Shown here one piece after another: positions 8,231 through 16,643 of a stretch of 64,000 nucleotides of DNA; position 1 is the stretch's first letter, and each line of letters begins with the position of its first letter. Both the position numbers and the translations under genes were made by a program. The notes under the pieces were generated by a model. It was not told the origin of the DNA and searched no databases. It saw only the letters and a program-made list of their open reading frames with translations. The DNA is taken from NCBI GenBank assembly GCA_902465265.1, contig CABQMF010000005.1:14821-78820 (forward strand), given 5' to 3'. Origin of the DNA: an uncultured Collinsella sp. Its GTDB lineage: Bacteria > Actinomycetota > Coriobacteriia > Coriobacteriales > Coriobacteriaceae.

Positions 8231-10795
8231 TTATTTGCCCTTGGGCTTGCTGGCGTAGAACTTCTTCTTTGTGGGCTTGCCGGCAGGAGAGGGTTTGCCG
8301 GTAAAGTTCGACTTGCCGTTGCCGGCCTGCGTGTGCGCGGGTGCTGCCGCGCGAGGCTTTCGGGCCTCGGGGTTGCGCAGTTCCTCGACGCGCTCGGCAA
8401 TTTCCTCGGCGCTAAAGCCGACCTCGGCCATGGCGTCCTCGATGGGCAGGCGGCGCACGATATAGCAATGGTGCACCTTCTGATTGCGCGCGAAATCCTC
8501 GGGGATGGTCTGTGCCGTAATGTCCTCCAGCACCACGCCCACACGCGCGAGCTTGCGCGTCTCGGGGCGGAAGCCGCGCAGGTTGCAGCTAAAGATGGCA
8601 TGGCCGCCCTGTGCGAGCAGGCGAGATACGCCGGCCAAAAGCTCAACATGGTCGCGCTGGACATCCCAAGTGCGGCGGCCCATCTTTGTCGAGTTCGAGA
8701 ACGTGGGTGGGTCGACAAAGATCAGGTCCCAGCGGTTGCGCGTCTGGCGCTGGTCACGAATCCAGGCGAGCACGTCGTCGCGCACAAAGTGATGCTGCGG
8801 CCCCACAAAGCCGTTCTGACGCATATTGCGCTCGGCCCAGTCCAGGTAGGTGTTGGAAAGATCGACCGTCACGGTCTCCTCGACGCCGCCGTCTGCCGCG
8901 TAGCAGGTGGCAGTGCCGGTATAGGCAAACAGATTGAGGAAGCGGCGCGCCTGCTTGGCGTGCTCGCGCACCAGGTTGCGGGTGACGCGGTGATCCAGGA
9001 AGATGCCCACATCCAGATAGTCGTCAAAGTTGACGGCAAAGGTGAGGCCGCCCTCTTCGATGAGCGGCAGGCGACGGCGCGCGATGTTGGCGCGCTCGCC
9101 CGATGCGCCCTTACCGGCGCCCTGCTTGCCGTACTGCGAGCCGCCGCGCGAACGCATGCGGGCCTTGGCGTGCACATGCTCGGCGGGAACATCCAAGATG
9201 CGCGGCGCGATGGCCAGAATGTCGAGCATACGGGCCTGGGCCAGTGCGGGGTCGATGGTCTTAGGCGCGGCGTATTCGGCGATGACGAGCCAGCGGCCCG
9301 GCGTCTGCGGGCAGCCCTCGTATAGGTCGATGGCGGCGGAGTAATCGGGTAGGTCGGCATCGTAGACGCGGTAGCAGCTCACGCCCTCGCGCTTGGCCCA
9401 CTTGCGACGCAGGCGGGCATTTTTGCGCAGGCGGTTGGCGAACTGCTCGGACTCCGGGATGAGCACGGGCAGCGGCTTTCCGTCGCCCAGGTCGAGCGTG
9501 GCGGCGGGCTCGGGCAAGGGGGAGGCGGCGTTGTCGTTGACTTCGTCGGCATCCGTGGCCTCGGCCTCGGCATCCGCACTGGTCGCAGCCTCAAACGCTG
9601 CGGCGGCGTGGTCGAGCGAAGGCCAGACTTCGACGGTCGCCTCCTCGTTATTGGGCATGACGGCGATCGAGCACTCGGGCTCGGCGTGGAGCGCGCGGGC
9701 CAGCAATCCATCGCGGGTGAGCACGGCGACCGGCGCCGCGGCAAGCTCGGGCGCTCGGCGCAGTTCACCGATGAGCGTCATGGCGTCGTGCATGAGCGAA
9801 AGTGGTGTCTCGGTCGTATCCGCGACCACGGCGGCACCGGCGACGGCGCCCGCGTGGTCCAGTACGGTGGCGGACTTGGCGGCGCAGAAATCGACAAAAC
9901 GCTTGTAGCCGGCGCACTTGACCATGCGCTCGGCGGTCTTGCGCGCGGCGGGGTCGATGTCTACGGCCACGATGCGTGCCTGGCGCTCGCGTGCTGCCGC
10001 CTCGCGCTCGCGCGCCTCGGCAAGTAGCTGCTCCCACAGGGCGGCGTCGTGCAGCTGCCAGCCCTCAAAGCCCCAGCGCTCGCGAGCGGCGCCCGGGGCG
10101 TGGTCGGTCAGGATATTCACTGCCTCCAGCAGCAGGCCGCCGCCGGCGCACGAGGCGTCGATCAGCGTGGGCAGGGCTTCGTTCTCGTAATCGTCGGCCG
10201 TCAGCTCGCGCTCGCACAGTGCAGTCCAGCTGACCTGCGCCAGCACCAGGGCGGCGTAGTCGGGGCGCAGTACGTGCACGCCCTCGCCGGCGCGGGTCGC
10301 GGCAGGCGGCAGGCGTTTGAACAGCGGGTCGCCCGAAAGGTCCAGGCTGATGCTCGCGCGGCGCTGACGCAGCGAAAGCAGCAGGTGAACGTCGGGATCG
10401 GCGGCGTCGACATCGGCGCGACGGCCTGTGGTCTCGGCCAGGTGGTCGCACAGCGCGTCTTTGGCGCGCAGGGCCGAGAAGCGCGTGTTGCGCAGCTGTT
10501 CGGTCACGCCGCGGGTGGTGATGGCGATGGTGGCGCCGGGGCGGATGATGCTCTCCCAGGCGATGTCGTAAACGCTATCGTACAGCTCATCGGCATCCTG
10601 CGCCTCAAAGCGCCCAAGCACCACGAATACACGGCTGGCCAGGCGTGACCACAGACAGGCGCGGTAGCCTTCTTCGAGCTCGCCCTCAAATGTAGCGCGG
10701 CCCTTCAGGCGGCGGACATGCGAAAGCCCGAGCCGTTTAAGCTCGTCGGCGAGTGCGGACTCAAAGCCCTCGGGGCAGCTTGCGTAAAATTCCAT
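8231..10795 (-). CDS. rlmKL: RlmKL-type 23S rRNA methyltransferase with degenerate RlmL half
   Basis: An 854-residue homologue of the bifunctional enzyme that makes m2G2445 (RlmL half) and m7G2069 (RlmK half) in E. coli 23S rRNA. The N-terminus carries a THUMP domain (~1-160) and a first Rossmann methyltransferase; the C-terminal half is RlmK, with FLNLFAYTGTAT and DPPTFSNS intact. In the first domain the usual SAM motif DPMCGSGT reads DASCAGGG (~213-220), and the catalytic NPPYGERL is replaced by VADTTETPL (~324-332), so RlmL activity is doubtful. The tail is Lys/Pro-rich. Start ATG at 10795; convergent with the kdpE-like gene. Confidence 0.9.
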   Translation of the reverse strand: MEFYASCPEGFESALADELKRLGLSHVRRLKGRATFEGELEEGYRACLWSRLASRVFVVLGRFEAQDADELYDSVYDIAWESIIRPGATIAITTRGVTEQLRNTRFSALRAKDALCDHLAETTGRRADVDAADPDVHLLLSLRQRRASISLDLSGDPLFKRLPPAATRAGEGVHVLRPDYAALVLAQVSWTALCERELTADDYENEALPTLIDASCAGGGLLLEAVNILTDHAPGAARERWGFEGWQLHDAALWEQLLAEAREREAAARERQARIVAVDIDPAARKTAERMVKCAGYKRFVDFCAAKSATVLDHAGAVAGAAVVADTTETPLSLMHDAMTLIGELRRAPELAAAPVAVLTRDGLLARALHAEPECSIAVMPNNEEATVEVWPSLDHAAAAFEAATSADAEAEATDADEVNDNAASPLPEPAATLDLGDGKPLPVLIPESEQFANRLRKNARLRRKWAKREGVSCYRVYDADLPDYSAAIDLYEGCPQTPGRWLVIAEYAAPKTIDPALAQARMLDILAIAPRILDVPAEHVHAKARMRSRGGSQYGKQGAGKGASGERANIARRRLPLIEEGGLTFAVNFDDYLDVGIFLDHRVTRNLVREHAKQARRFLNLFAYTGTATCYAADGGVEETVTVDLSNTYLDWAERNMRQNGFVGPQHHFVRDDVLAWIRDQRQTRNRWDLIFVDPPTFSNSTKMGRRTWDVQRDHVELLAGVSRLLAQGGHAIFSCNLRGFRPETRKLARVGVVLEDITAQTIPEDFARNQKVHHCYIVRRLPIEDAMAEVGFSAEEIAERVEELRNPEARKPRAAAPAHTQAGNGKSNFTGKPSPAGKPTKKKFYASKPKGK

Positions 10796-10870
10796 GGGTG
10801 ACCTCTCTGGTTGCGTCGCTCCATTATATGATGGATGCTTCGTTTGCCCTTATCCTCGAAAGGAACCCAT

Positions 10871-11698
10871 ATGATTGATGCGTGCCCCGATTCCGCCGTG
10901 CTCTTTTTTGACGTGGACGGCACGCTGACGTCGTTCGATCCCGACGATATGACCGATAAGGACTTTTCGGCGGTTCGCCCCTCGCAGACGGTGGTTGAGG
11001 CGTTCCGTGCACTGCGCGATGCGGGGCACAAGGCATTTATCTGCACGGGCCGCCCCCTGTGGCTGATTGCCGATGGCCTGCGCGCGCTGAACCCGGCGGG
11101 CGTCGTGGCCATGGCGGGAGCCACGCTCGAGGTCGAGGGACGCGTGGTACATGAGGACTGCTTTGGCGAGGGCGTTATCGAGGAGCTTGCACGCCGTATG
11201 GCCGCGGCAGGGATTGAGGCCTTTTTCGAGACCAACGTGGCTACTTTTGCCCTGGAACCCGCGGGTGTTGAGCAGTCGTCTCTGATCGGCACTTCTGTGG
11301 TGCACAGCACCGAGGAGATGCGCGTCGACGGCAGTCTGCGCGTGGGCAAGGTAGGCCTCACTGCGCCCAGTTTGGCTCGCGTAGCCAACGATGACGGCTT
11401 TATCGATTGCGAGTTTGAGCTGTGCAATACCGGTGGTCAGAATCGCGAGCTGAGCCCCAAGGGCATTGACAAGGGCGTGGGCGTGGCGCGAGCACTGGCG
11501 TATCTGGGCCGCGAGGGAAATGCGCGCACCTTTGGCTTTGGCGATTCGGGCAACGACCTGGGCATGCTCGCTGCCGTCGAGACAGCCGTGGCCATGGGCA
11601 ACGCCATGCCCGAGGTCAAGGCGGTCGCCGACTACGTGACCGACGATGTCGCGCACGACGGTACCGTCACAGCGATGCAGCATTTCGGCCTCATCTAA
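10871..11698 (+). CDS. HAD-superfamily Cof-type hydrolase
   Basis: A 275-residue haloacid-dehalogenase phosphatase of subfamily IIB. Motif I FFDVDGTLT (nucleophile Asp14, Asp16), motif II in FICTGRP, a cap domain in the middle, and motif IV GFGDSGNDLGML near residue 230 are all visible, followed by the usual end VTDDVAHDGTV. These enzymes dephosphorylate sugar phosphates, nucleotides or PLP; the substrate is not predictable. ATG at 10871 follows GAAAGGA; it diverges from rlmKL. Confidence 0.9.
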   Translation: MIDACPDSAVLFFDVDGTLTSFDPDDMTDKDFSAVRPSQTVVEAFRALRDAGHKAFICTGRPLWLIADGLRALNPAGVVAMAGATLEVEGRVVHEDCFGEGVIEELARRMAAAGIEAFFETNVATFALEPAGVEQSSLIGTSVVHSTEEMRVDGSLRVGKVGLTAPSLARVANDDGFIDCEFELCNTGGQNRELSPKGIDKGVGVARALAYLGREGNARTFGFGDSGNDLGMLAAVETAVAMGNAMPEVKAVADYVTDDVAHDGTVTAMQHFGLI

Positions 11699-11891
11699 TG
11701 AATCCCGCGTTCTGACGTTTGCTCGAACTGCGACTTTCTGCTTTTGCATGCTCAATCGATTTATCAATCCAAACACTGAGGTGTTTATACCGTTCGCCGA
11801 GAAGATAAAAACCCGCAGCTCACGCCTTGATAAACATAGGTAAAGTGTTTAGCAGTTTATCGGCCGCATGCAAACGAAAGGAATCAGGCAG

Positions 11892-12596
11892 ATGGCAATC
11901 AAGGTGTTCGCTGACGGTGCAAACCTCGAGGGCATGCTCGACATGTACGAGAACGGCAACGTTCAGGGTTTCACGACCAACCCGTCCCTTATGAAGAAGG
12001 GCGGCGTGACGGACTACCGCGCGTTTGCCAAGGAGGTCCTGGCCCACATCACCGATGTGTCCGTCTCGTTTGAGGTCTTTGCCGACGACGTCGAGACCAT
12101 GGAGGTCGAGGCGCGCGAGATCGCTACCTGGGCCGAGAACGTCTACGTTAAGATTCCGTGCGTGACCACCAAGGGCGAGTCCACCGCCGAGCTGGTCCGC
12201 AAGCTTTCCGCCGACGGCATCAAGGTCAACGTCACCACCATCTTTACGCCCGAGCAGGTCGATGAGATGGTCGAGGCCGTTGACGCCGAAACGCCGTCCA
12301 TCATCTCGCTCTTTGCCGGCCGTATCGCCGATACCGGCGTCGATCCCATTCCGTTTGTGACGGAGTCGGTCAAGAAGGCCGCCGTCAAGCCCAACTGCGA
12401 GGTCCTGTGGGCATCCACGCGCGAGCTCATCAACATCTACCAGGCCGAAGCCTGCGGTTGCCAGATCATCACGGTGCCCAACAGCATCCTGGCCAAGCGC
12501 AAGAACATCGGCCGTGATCCGTACGAGGTCTCGCTCGACACCGTCCGCGGCTTTGCCAAGGATATCGCCTCGCTCGGCTTCCATATCCTGCCGTAA
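11892..12596 (+). CDS. Transaldolase / fructose-6-phosphate aldolase family protein
   Basis: A 234-residue small-type transaldolase (TalC/FSA class) for pentose-phosphate or fructose-6-phosphate/dihydroxyacetone chemistry in the cytosol. The opening VFADGANLEGM and GFTTNPSLM correspond to the phosphate-binding start of the barrel; the Schiff-base lysine is Lys87 in VYVKIP. The length agrees with the short subfamily. ATG at 11892 has GAAAGGAATC upstream. The gene stands alone. Whether it is a transaldolase or an aldolase needs biochemical or phylogenetic comparison. Confidence 0.87.
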   Translation: MAIKVFADGANLEGMLDMYENGNVQGFTTNPSLMKKGGVTDYRAFAKEVLAHITDVSVSFEVFADDVETMEVEAREIATWAENVYVKIPCVTTKGESTAELVRKLSADGIKVNVTTIFTPEQVDEMVEAVDAETPSIISLFAGRIADTGVDPIPFVTESVKKAAVKPNCEVLWASTRELINIYQAEACGCQIITVPNSILAKRKNIGRDPYEVSLDTVRGFAKDIASLGFHILP

Positions 12597-12627
12597 CGCG
12601 AACACTGGCTACGCCGCGGGCTGCTCG

Positions 12628-12697
12628 CCCCGGCCTTTCCTTTCCCTATCGCTCACGCGCTTCGCGAGGGTCGCGCTAGGCAAAGGAAAGGCCGGGG
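12628..12697. repeat. GC-rich inverted repeat, 16-bp arms
   Basis: CCCCGGCCTTTCCTTT is repeated as its exact reverse complement after a ~38-base spacer that itself contains GCG/CGC-rich self-complementary stretches (GCGCTTCGCGAGG). Similar in layout to the palindrome at 20049-20158. Confidence 0.8.
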
Positions 12698-12836
12698 CTG
12701 CCGACACGAGCTTGCCGGTAGGTTGGTGATAGGCTCCCATATCTTGCCGTGGACAAAGGTACCCCCGCCTGTGCCGTGCAAAATTGAGAGTATTCAGCAA
12801 GGTAAAGGCTTTTACCAGTTAACCGAAGCACGGAAT

Positions 12837-12880
12837 AGCCCCCGTTTTGGCTCTAAAAACACCAAAACGGGGGCTGTTTT
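12837..12880. terminator. Bidirectional Rho-independent terminator
   Basis: AGCCCCCGTTTTGG and CCAAAACGGGGGCT form a perfect 14-bp stem with an 11-base loop, followed on the plus strand by TTTTTGCTTTTT. It lies between the aldolase (+) and tex (-). Confidence 0.85.
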
Positions 12881-12977
12881 TGCTTTTTCGCCTCTGAGGG
12901 GCATCTGGAACGGCGGAATTTGCAGAATACTCGCGATTTTGCACGTCGCGAGAGGGGGGGACCCTTGCTTTGGCGGT

Positions 12978-15125
12978 CTACTTCCCCTTCACCATGGTGA
13001 GCGAGATCTTCTTGCGGTCGCGATCGACTTTTTCGACCCACACCTTCACCGTGTCGCCGACGCGCACGACATCACTCGGGTGCTTGACGAAGCGGTTGGC
13101 CAGCTTGGAGATGTGCACGAGGCCGTCCTGGTGCACACCCACGTCGACGAAGGCGCCAAAGTCGACGACGTTGCGCACCGTGCCCTTGAGTTCCATGCCG
13201 GGCTCCAGGTCGTCGATGGAAAGCGCCGAGCGGCTAAAGACTACCTCGGGCGCGTCGTCGCGCGGGTCGCGGCCGGGCTTCTTGAGCTCGTTGACGATGT
13301 CGATGAGCGTGAGGGTGCCGCAGTCCAGATTGCTTGCCAGCGCCGAGATGCTGCCCAAGCGGCGCTCGATGTCGGGCACACCGCCGCGGCTGAGCTCGTT
13401 TGCCGCAACGCCGGCACGCTCCAGGACGGCCGTTGCCACCTCGTAGCTCTCGGGGTGGACGCTTGTCGCGTCGAGCGGGTTCTTGCCGCCGCTGATGCGC
13501 AGGAAACCCGCGGCGTTGAGGTATGCCTTGGGTCCCAGTTTGGGGACCTTCTTAAGCTGGCGGCGATCGGTAAAGGCGCCGTTTTCCTCGCGGTACGCCA
13601 CGATGTTCTTGGCCACGCTCGGCGTAATGCCCGAGACGTATCCCAGCAGGCTCGCGCTCGCGGTGTTCACGTCGACGCCCACGCGGTTGACGACGTCTTC
13701 CACCACGTGACCCAGCGTGCGTGAAAGCTCGGCCTGGTCAAGGTCGTGCTGGTACTGGCCCACACCGATGGATTGGGGCGGAATCTTAACGAGCTCTGCC
13801 AGCGGGTCCTGCAGGCGGCGACCCAGGCTCATGGCACCACGCACGGTGACGTCCAGATCGGGATACTCCTGGCTCGCGAGCTCGGAGGCGGAGTACACCG
13901 ACGCGCCGGCCTCGTTAACGATGGTGTAGCGAAGGCTGGGCGCCTGCTCGGCAATAAACTCCGAGACGACTTCCTCGGTCTCGCGGCTGGCGGTGCCGTT
14001 GCCGATGACGATAGTGTTGACGCTGTCCTTCTTGACGAGGCGGGCGAGCTCGCGCTTGGTGCCGGCGACGTCGTGGCGCGGCTTGGTGGGATAGACCACG
14101 CCGTGGTCGAGCAGCTTGCCGGTCTCGTCCATGACGGCGACCTTGCAGCCGGTGCGGTAGCCCGGATCGAGCGCGAGCACGCGGGCGCCGCGCACGGGAC
14201 GTGCCGAGAGCAAGCCCTCGAGATTCTTGGCAAAGACGTTGATGGCCTCGGTCTGGGCGCGAACGGTGAGCTTAGCACGGGCCTCGCGCTCCAGCGAGGG
14301 AGCCATGAGGCGCTTGTAGCCGTCGGCGATGGCGGCATCGAAGATGGGGGCAAACACGCCCTGGCGTCGGGGCCAACGGCTGCCGAGGCGCGCCGTGGCA
14401 GCAGCGCCGTCGACGTTCACGCGCACGCGGAGCTTGCCCTCGCGCTCACCGCGGTCGATAGCCAGCACACGGTGGTTGGGTATACGGCGCAGCGGCTCGT
14501 CAAAGTTGTAGTAGGGCTCGTAGGGGGTCTTCTCGGTGGGGTCGGTGGCCTCGACGACGATATCGGCGGTGTTTTGCGTAAAGGCGCGCAGGTCGGCGAC
14601 GTTCTCCGGGTCCTCGGCCACCGTCTCTGCCACGATGTCGGCGGCGCCGGCGAGCGCCTTTTCGGGCGTGTCGAAGCCGGCCTCCTCGTTGACGTAGTCC
14701 GCGGCGGCGTCGAGTGCGCTGCCCTTGGCCGAGGCCTGCATGATGATCATGTTGGCGAGCGGCTCCAGGCCGGCCTCGCGGGCCTTCTGCGCGCGGGTCA
14801 TGCGCTTTTTGCGGTAGGGCTTGTAGAGGTCCTCGACGCGCTGGAGCTGCGTGGCCTCGCGAATCTGCTGCTCGAGTTCGGGCGTGAGTTTGCCCTGGGC
14901 GTCGATAAGCAGAATGACGTCCTCTTTGCGCTGCTCGAGATTGCGCAGGTAGGACAGGCGCTCGTCGAGCGCGCGCAGGGCGACGTCGTCCATGCCGCCC
15001 GTTGCTTCCTTGCGGTAGCGCGAGATAAAGGGGATGGTGTTGCCCTCGTCGATGAGCTTGACGGCCGCCTCGACGTTGGCGGCCTTAAGGTTGAGCTCGC
15101 GGGCGAGCTGGGCGATAAGATCCAT
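12978..15125 (-). CDS. tex: Tex family S1 RNA-binding protein
   Basis: A 715-residue Tex-like transcription accessory protein that binds nucleic acids. It shows the Tex_N helical domain (IPFISRYRKEATGGMDD near residue 35-50), the YqgF/RuvC-like fold (LALDPGYRTGCKVAV), helix-hairpin-helix repeats (LLGYVSGITPSVAKNIVAYR) and the C-terminal S1 domain (ELKGTVRNVVDFGAFVDVG). The ATG at 15125 has AAGGAG seven bases upstream; in-frame extension further upstream lacks a ribosome site. Monocistronic. Confidence 0.94.
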   Translation of the reverse strand: MDLIAQLARELNLKAANVEAAVKLIDEGNTIPFISRYRKEATGGMDDVALRALDERLSYLRNLEQRKEDVILLIDAQGKLTPELEQQIREATQLQRVEDLYKPYRKKRMTRAQKAREAGLEPLANMIIMQASAKGSALDAAADYVNEEAGFDTPEKALAGAADIVAETVAEDPENVADLRAFTQNTADIVVEATDPTEKTPYEPYYNFDEPLRRIPNHRVLAIDRGEREGKLRVRVNVDGAAATARLGSRWPRRQGVFAPIFDAAIADGYKRLMAPSLEREARAKLTVRAQTEAINVFAKNLEGLLSARPVRGARVLALDPGYRTGCKVAVMDETGKLLDHGVVYPTKPRHDVAGTKRELARLVKKDSVNTIVIGNGTASRETEEVVSEFIAEQAPSLRYTIVNEAGASVYSASELASQEYPDLDVTVRGAMSLGRRLQDPLAELVKIPPQSIGVGQYQHDLDQAELSRTLGHVVEDVVNRVGVDVNTASASLLGYVSGITPSVAKNIVAYREENGAFTDRRQLKKVPKLGPKAYLNAAGFLRISGGKNPLDATSVHPESYEVATAVLERAGVAANELSRGGVPDIERRLGSISALASNLDCGTLTLIDIVNELKKPGRDPRDDAPEVVFSRSALSIDDLEPGMELKGTVRNVVDFGAFVDVGVHQDGLVHISKLANRFVKHPSDVVRVGDTVKVWVEKVDRDRKKISLTMVKGK

Positions 15126-15207
15126 GAAACTCCTTGCGGTAAAGGTGCGTTTGCAGCACAGAGCTACCAAGGATACCACCCGTCCCAAAAGACTGTTTTG
15201 GGCCGTG

Positions 15208-15365
15208 CCACGAAAATGGCCTATCTACTACGTTTGAACCGTATGGGTCGACCATCCCCCGGTTTTCCGAAAATATGCAAGCCGTCTACCTGCGGTTTTT
15301 TCTTCGCGAAATTTGGCATGGTTGAGGGTAATCGGTTAAACGTAGTAGATAGGCCCATTTCGTGG
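15208..15365. repeat. 158-bp element with ~32-bp terminal inverted repeats
   Basis: The left end CCACGAAAATGGCCTATCTA continues through CTACGTTTGAACC; the right end is its reverse complement with three differences. Imperfect complementarity continues inward (CGACCAT / ATGGTTG). The ~94-bp interior has no ORF. The form suggests a miniature inverted-repeat element or one long hairpin RNA. Confidence 0.75.
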
Positions 15366-15430
15366 CGAACGAATCAAGCCGAGGTGCAAAAGGCCCCGTT
15401 CCAGAAAAATCATCGGCAAGGTAGCAAAAA

Positions 15431-15460
15431 GCCCCGCGGGCAGGAGGCTGCTCGCGGGGC
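15431..15460 (-). terminator. Terminator of the Gfo/Idh operon
   Basis: GCCCCGCG and CGCGGGGC flank a 14-base loop; read on the reverse strand the stem is followed by TTTTTG. It lies ~75 bases beyond the stop of the Gfo/Idh gene. Confidence 0.8.
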
Positions 15461-15533
15461 AAAGAAGAGGGGCTTGTTGGTGGCGGACCGAGGGGCTCGG
15501 CATGGGGTTTCTGCCGCGGCCACTCTTAAGGCG

Positions 15534-16574
15534 TTACAGCTCGACGAGCTGGCCGGTCTCGGCGGCCTCCTTGATGGCGTTGAGAAGCGTGAGCGTCTTA
15601 ACGTTGTCGGCGGGGGTCACGACGGGCTCGACCTCGCGGCGGACAACCTTCACAAAGTGCTTGAGCTGCATCTTGTGCGGCAGCGCCGGGTCGACGGCCG
15701 GGATCTCCATCTGCAGCGGCTTGTGCCAGTTGGAGGCGCCGTCGTAGGAGAACTGGTGCAGGCGGGGCAGCGAAAGGGCGCCCTTAGTGCCGCCGATAAA
15801 GTAGGCGTCAGCGTCGAAGGGACGGTACTGCGGGTCCTCGCGAGCGGTGGCCTCCCAGTTCCAGGGGCTGGCGGTGGCGTCGGAGATGGTCATGCTCGCA
15901 AGCGCGCCATCGGCAAAACGGACGTTGACCACGGCGGAGTCCTCGGTCTCAAAACCGCGGGCGGCGCTGGACTGCATGCCCTGGACGGCAACGGGCTCGC
16001 CCAGCAGGTAACGGAGCAGGTCGACGTCGTGCACCAGGTTGACCAGGATCGGGCCGGCACCCTTCTTGCGGCGCCACTCGACGTCGAAGTACTCGTCGTT
16101 CTTATAGATCATGTAGTGGAAGCTCGACACGGTGAGCTTGCCCAACTCGCCGGACTCGATGATTTCCTTGGCTTTGTTGACGAAGGGATTGTGGCGACGG
16201 TGCTGGCCCACGAGCACGGGCACGCCGGCGGTCTCGGCCTCGGCGGCAAAGGCCTGGGCATCCTCGAGGTCGTTGGAGATCGGCTTCTCGACCAGCGGCA
16301 CGATGTTGCGCTTCACAGCCTCGCGAGCAACGCCCAGGTGTAGGTCGTTGGGGGTGGCGATAATGACGGCCTCGGGCTTGACCTCGTCCATCATCTGGGC
16401 GGGATCGGTGTAAAACGGCACGCCGGCGGCCTCGGCCGTGGCGCGGGCGCCCTCAAAGGCGTCGGCGATGGCGACGAGCTCGGCCTCGGGCTCCTCGGTG
16501 ACAAAGCGGATGTGGTTGCGGCCCATGGCGCCGGCGCCGATAACGGCAATGCGGACGGGGTTGAGCTCAGACAT
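15534..16574 (-). CDS. Gfo/Idh/MocA family oxidoreductase
   Basis: A 346-residue NAD(P)-dependent sugar/polyol dehydrogenase-like protein. The N-terminal Rossmann fold opens with AVIGAGAMGRNH (~10-21), the EKPISND motif (~96-102) supplies the conserved Lys, and NLVHDVDLLRYLLGEP is the usual substrate-domain helix with its His-Asp. It is the last gene of a three-gene operon (SDR, MFS, this), 69 bases after the MFS gene with a family A palindrome in the gap. The substrate is unknown; the operon suggests uptake and two oxidation steps on one carbohydrate-like or acidic compound. Confidence 0.9.
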   Translation of the reverse strand: MSELNPVRIAVIGAGAMGRNHIRFVTEEPEAELVAIADAFEGARATAEAAGVPFYTDPAQMMDEVKPEAVIIATPNDLHLGVAREAVKRNIVPLVEKPISNDLEDAQAFAAEAETAGVPVLVGQHRRHNPFVNKAKEIIESGELGKLTVSSFHYMIYKNDEYFDVEWRRKKGAGPILVNLVHDVDLLRYLLGEPVAVQGMQSSAARGFETEDSAVVNVRFADGALASMTISDATASPWNWEATAREDPQYRPFDADAYFIGGTKGALSLPRLHQFSYDGASNWHKPLQMEIPAVDPALPHKMQLKHFVKVVRREVEPVVTPADNVKTLTLLNAIKEAAETGQLVEL

Positions 16575-16603
16575 TTCGACTCCTTAATACTGGTGGCCGG
16601 TGG

Positions 16604-16636
16604 AATGCGACAAAGGGGCTGTCCCTTTGTCGCATC
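16604..16636. repeat. Palindromic repeat, family A (copy 2)
   Basis: ATGCGACAAAGGG and its reverse complement, with compensating changes relative to the first copy (GTGAC to GCGAC, and GTCAC to GTCGC). It sits inside the SDR-MFS-Gfo/Idh operon between two genes. Confidence 0.85.
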
Positions 16637-16643
16637 GGTAAAA

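Larger units (their letters stand above)
12597..12977. other. Intergenic region between convergent genes, two hairpins
   Basis: No gene is supported in these 381 bases. They hold a long GC hairpin (12628-12697) and a symmetric terminator (12837-12880); the remainder shows no further structure that I can see. Confidence 0.8.
15126..15533. other. Intergenic region with a 158-bp inverted-repeat element and a terminator
   Basis: These 408 bases carry a small CCCAAAA/TTTTGGG hairpin (15184-15202), the long inverted-repeat element (15208-15365) and the terminator at 15431-15460. No coding sequence is supported. Confidence 0.8.

Noticed and set aside
15208..15365. Complete insertion sequence
   Set aside because: Terminal inverted repeats are present but the interior is too short for a transposase and holds no ORF.
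13746..16343. 865-codon forward open frame opposite tex and the Gfo/Idh gene
   Set aside because: It runs across two well-identified reverse-strand genes and a repeat-filled gap; composition is Gly/Ala/Val/His-rich without motifs.
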